Assembly (NCBI GenBank): GCA_020430675.1 | Contig: JAGQJJ010000116.1 | Span: forward strand, 1 to 8,814 | Direction of reading: 5' to 3' | Length of the DNA: 8,814 nucleotides | DNA from: Myxococcales bacterium | Lineage (GTDB): Bacteria > Myxococcota > Bradymonadia > UBA7976 > UBA1532 | Shown here: positions 6,589-8,814 of the stretch, piece after piece | How the letters are laid out: each line of letters opens with the position of its first letter | Position numbering within the stretch: position 1 is the stretch's first letter | Translations under genes and position numbers: made by a program | The notes under the pieces: model-generated | Database searches by the model: none | Seen by the model: the letters and a program-made list of their open reading frames with translations, nothing else | Told to the model about the DNA's origin: nothing

Positions 6589-8066
6589 GCACGAAGCCGA
6601 CCAAGGTGCTTCGCGGCATCTCGGATATTCGCCGGTTCTTCTACCGCAACGAGATCCCCACGTTTTTCATCAGCGCCACCAACTTCAACCTGATCGGCAT
6701 CGACGAGTGGGTGCGTGGTTTTCGCTATATCAACTACATCGACTGCTTCGATGGGCAGCATCCCAATGTCTTCGTGCCTTCCGAGGTGTTGCATCGCCCC
6801 TTCACCAGCATCGAAGACATCAACAACTACCTGCTCGAACACAAGGAAGTCATCGACTACATCGCCACGCAGCGCAAGCCGGGCGTGCGGCCGCGCGCGG
6901 TCTTTCTCTTCTTCGATGAGACCACCGAAGCCATCTGCGAGGAGCTCGGCATCGACATCTGCTTCCCCTCGGCCGCGCTGCGGCGGTCGGTCGATGACAA
7001 GCTGTCAACCACCCGCATCGGCGACCGTGCGGGCATCCCTTCGGTGCCCAATGTGCTGGCAAAGGTCACGGACCATGCGTCGCTGCGGCGCGTCGCGGCC
7101 CATCTGGGCCCCGATCTGGTGGTGCAGACCGCGTTCGGCGACTCAGGACACACCACCTTCTTCATCTCATCGGAGGCCGACTTTGCGCGCAGCGCCGAAG
7201 AGATCATCGCCGCGCCCGAAGTGAAGATCATGAAGCGCATCCGTTGCCGGGGCTCGGCGATGGAGGCCTGCGTCACCCGCCATGGCACGATCTGCGGGCC
7301 GTTGATGACCGAGCTGGTTGGCTTCCCTGAGCTGACGCCTTACAAGGGCGGATGGTGCGGCAACGAGGTGCTCGCCGAGTCCTTCTCGCAGGAAGTGCGC
7401 GAGCGGGCCCGCGAGATGACCGTCGCGTTTGGCGAAGAGCTGCGCAAGCTGGGCTATCGCGGCTACTTCGAGATCGACTTCCTGCGCGACCTCGACACCG
7501 ACACGCTCTACCTCGGCGAGCTCAACCCGCGCATCACCGGCGCGAGCGCCATGACCAATCTGGCCGCCTTTGCGCACGCCGACGTGCCACTCTTTTTGTT
7601 CCACCTGCTCGAGTGGTCTGACGTCGACTTCGAGATCGACGTCGAAGACATCAACCGGCGATGGGCCAACGCCGAGTACATCGATGGCTGGGGCCAGCTC
7701 GTGATGAAATGCACCGCTGACGAGGTGCGCCGGGTGACCAAGGCGCCGCCGTCGGGGGTCTATCGCATGCACGGCGACGGCCGCGTCGAGTTCAAGCGTG
7801 TGCAGACCCATCGACGCACTGTCGAGCGCGAGGACGAAGCGTTCTTCCTGCGCATCACCAAGGCCGGCGATTACTTCTATGAGGGCGCCGATCTCGGCAT
7901 CCTGATCACGCCGGGCCGTCTGATGACCGAAGGCTTTGAACTCAACGCACGCGCCCGAAGCTGGATCCATGGCATCCGCACGCTCTATGGCGCCACCGAC
8001 GCGGGCGCGCTCGACGCTCAGATCACCGCGCAAGTCGCGGAGGCAGGCAATTTCAAGATCCTCTGA
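6585..8066 (+). CDS. ATP-grasp ligase-like protein, substrate unknown
   Basis: The 493-residue protein looks like an ATP-grasp carboxylate-amine ligase, a family that activates a carboxylate as acyl phosphate and joins it to an amine or thiol. After an N-terminal Rossmann-like pre-grasp region (about 1-130) comes SVDDKLSTTRIGDRAGIPSVP (135-155), the usual lead-in with Lys139. It is followed by the glycine-containing loop LVVQTAFGDSGHTTFFI (178-194), KIMKRIRCRGSAMEACV, and the metal-binding YFEIDFL (Asp298) and LGELNPRITGAS (Glu312, Asn314, Arg316). The E-x-N-P-R motif is the clearest sign. The position that often holds a second ATP-binding lysine (V-V-K) reads V-V-Q (Gln181). Residues 345-493 form an extra C-terminal region without a recognised domain. 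The start is GTG at 6585, preceded by GGAG (6574-6577) and overlapping the decarboxylase stop (GTGA). It probably ligates an amino acid to an amine in this pathway, which is inference. Confidence 0.82.
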   Translation: MSTKPTKVLRGISDIRRFFYRNEIPTFFISATNFNLIGIDEWVRGFRYINYIDCFDGQHPNVFVPSEVLHRPFTSIEDINNYLLEHKEVIDYIATQRKPGVRPRAVFLFFDETTEAICEELGIDICFPSAALRRSVDDKLSTTRIGDRAGIPSVPNVLAKVTDHASLRRVAAHLGPDLVVQTAFGDSGHTTFFISSEADFARSAEEIIAAPEVKIMKRIRCRGSAMEACVTRHGTICGPLMTELVGFPELTPYKGGWCGNEVLAESFSQEVRERAREMTVAFGEELRKLGYRGYFEIDFLRDLDTDTLYLGELNPRITGASAMTNLAAFAHADVPLFLFHLLEWSDVDFEIDVEDINRRWANAEYIDGWGQLVMKCTADEVRRVTKAPPSGVYRMHGDGRVEFKRVQTHRRTVEREDEAFFLRITKAGDYFYEGADLGILITPGRLMTEGFELNARARSWIHGIRTLYGATDAGALDAQITAQVAEAGNFKIL

Positions 8067-8069
8067 GTG

Positions 8070-8814
8070 ATGCACGAAGCCCAAAAGGTGCGGATCCAGG
8101 CCATCGACGAAGCGCAGATGGGCCCTCGCTGGGCGGCGATGTGCGCTGCGATGTGGCCGCAGTATCGGGCATGGTTCCTCTCAGAAGGTGAGGCGGCGCG
8201 CCCGACCTATCTGGCGAGCCGGCGGGCGCTCGTGACCCATATGCCCGAGTTGGCGGCGACCTATGATCAGGCCGTCGCGCTGGCCGGAGGCTCGGATCTG
8301 GTCGCACGCTGCCTCTCGGGCTATTGCCCGCCCCCCTATATCGCGGGCTGTTCCCAGGCGGTTTTTCGGGGGGGCATGCCCATCCTCGTGCGCAATTATG
8401 ACTACAGCCCGGCGCTCTGGGAGGCGGTCATCATGCGCACCGCCTGGCGCGGCCGCCGCGTTCTGGGCATGAGTGATTGCCTTTGGGGCCTGCTCGATGG
8501 CATCAACGACGCCGGGCTCGCGGTCTCGCTGGCTTTTGGCGGCCGGCGAGAGGTCGGCGTGGGCTTTGGCATCCCGATCGTACTGCGCTATGTGCTGGAG
8601 ACCTGCGACACCGCTGATGAAGCCGTCGCGGTGCTCTGCCGAGTGCCGATCCATATGGCCTATAACATCACGGTGCTGGACGCGGCGGGCGCGCACGCCA
8701 CGGTCATGGTCTCGCCCGACCGTCCGCCAGCGGTCGTGCCACAGGCGGTCATCACCAACCACCAGCAGCGCGTCGAATGGCATCGCCATGCCTTGGCGAC
8801 CGGCAGTGTCGACC
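8070..8814 (+). CDS. C45-type Ntn acyltransferase/amidohydrolase (3' end beyond window)
   Basis: The frame is open from here to the right edge (248 complete codons, no stop). The protein resembles the C45 family (acyl-CoA:6-aminopenicillanic acid acyltransferase-like, also including insect N-beta-alanyl-dopamine hydrolase). These enzymes are made as precursors and cleave themselves before a cysteine that becomes the N-terminal nucleophile. The likely site is IAGCSQAVF, with Gly93-Cys94, followed by PILVRNYDYSP (Arg108, Asn109, Asp111), SDCLWGLLDGINDAGLAVSLAFGGRR, GFGIPIVLRYVLETCDTADEAVAVL and HMAYNITVLD. Residues 1-93 would be the propeptide chain. The family acts on amide bonds by transfer or hydrolysis. 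It starts directly after the ATP-grasp gene: ATG at 8070, or GTG at 8067 in the same frame, 3 or 0 bases after the stop. There is no good ribosome binding site, so translational coupling is likely. No signal peptide is seen in the part shown. Confidence 0.85.
   Translation, partial: MHEAQKVRIQAIDEAQMGPRWAAMCAAMWPQYRAWFLSEGEAARPTYLASRRALVTHMPELAATYDQAVALAGGSDLVARCLSGYCPPPYIAGCSQAVFRGGMPILVRNYDYSPALWEAVIMRTAWRGRRVLGMSDCLWGLLDGINDAGLAVSLAFGGRREVGVGFGIPIVLRYVLETCDTADEAVAVLCRVPIHMAYNITVLDAAGAHATVMVSPDRPPAVVPQAVITNHQQRVEWHRHALATGSVD

Overview
The window is GC-rich and densely coding, with GC-rich third codon positions, strong AAGGAG-type ribosome binding sites and short overlaps between genes. It looks like a Gram-negative-type bacterial chromosome, because two proteins carry Sec signal peptides. 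A deltaproteobacterial lineage such as Myxococcota or Bradymonadota is plausible, but this is an impression from style and gene content and cannot be proven here. There are no RNA genes, insertion sequences, CRISPR arrays or phage genes.

Left part (1-1391): two divergent genes for exported proteins. On the minus strand is the 5' end of a VIT-domain protein, a family usually continued by a von Willebrand A domain, which runs off the left edge. On the plus strand is a small secreted or periplasmic HExxH metallopeptidase of the peptidase-MA type. The 132-bp gap between them holds a perfect inverted repeat (8-bp arms, 8-bp spacer) that could be an operator or hairpin.

Right part (1494-8814, continuing beyond the window): a compact five-gene plus-strand operon. 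In order it encodes a class-III PLP aminotransferase, a nitrilase-superfamily carbon-nitrogen hydrolase, a large (957 aa) Orn/Lys/Arg-type PLP decarboxylase, an ATP-grasp ligase-like protein, and a C45-type N-terminal-nucleophile acyltransferase/hydrolase (truncated by the window end). The first four genes overlap by 4 bases at each junction (ATGA, ATGA, GTGA) and the fifth begins within 0-3 bases of the fourth. They are almost certainly co-transcribed and translationally coupled. A candidate promoter places the transcription start on the first gene's ATG, which suggests a leaderless message.

Taken together, the operon has enzymes to decarboxylate an amino acid to an amine, remove or transfer an amino group, cleave a C-N (amide, carbamoyl or nitrile) bond, form an amide by ATP-dependent ligation, and cleave or transfer an acyl group on an amide. 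No peptide synthetase, regulator, transporter or agmatine deiminase is visible. The set fits an uncharacterised pathway that makes or breaks an amino-acid-derived amine or polyamine conjugate. The substrate cannot be read from the sequence. This operon is the best candidate in the window for an undescribed system.
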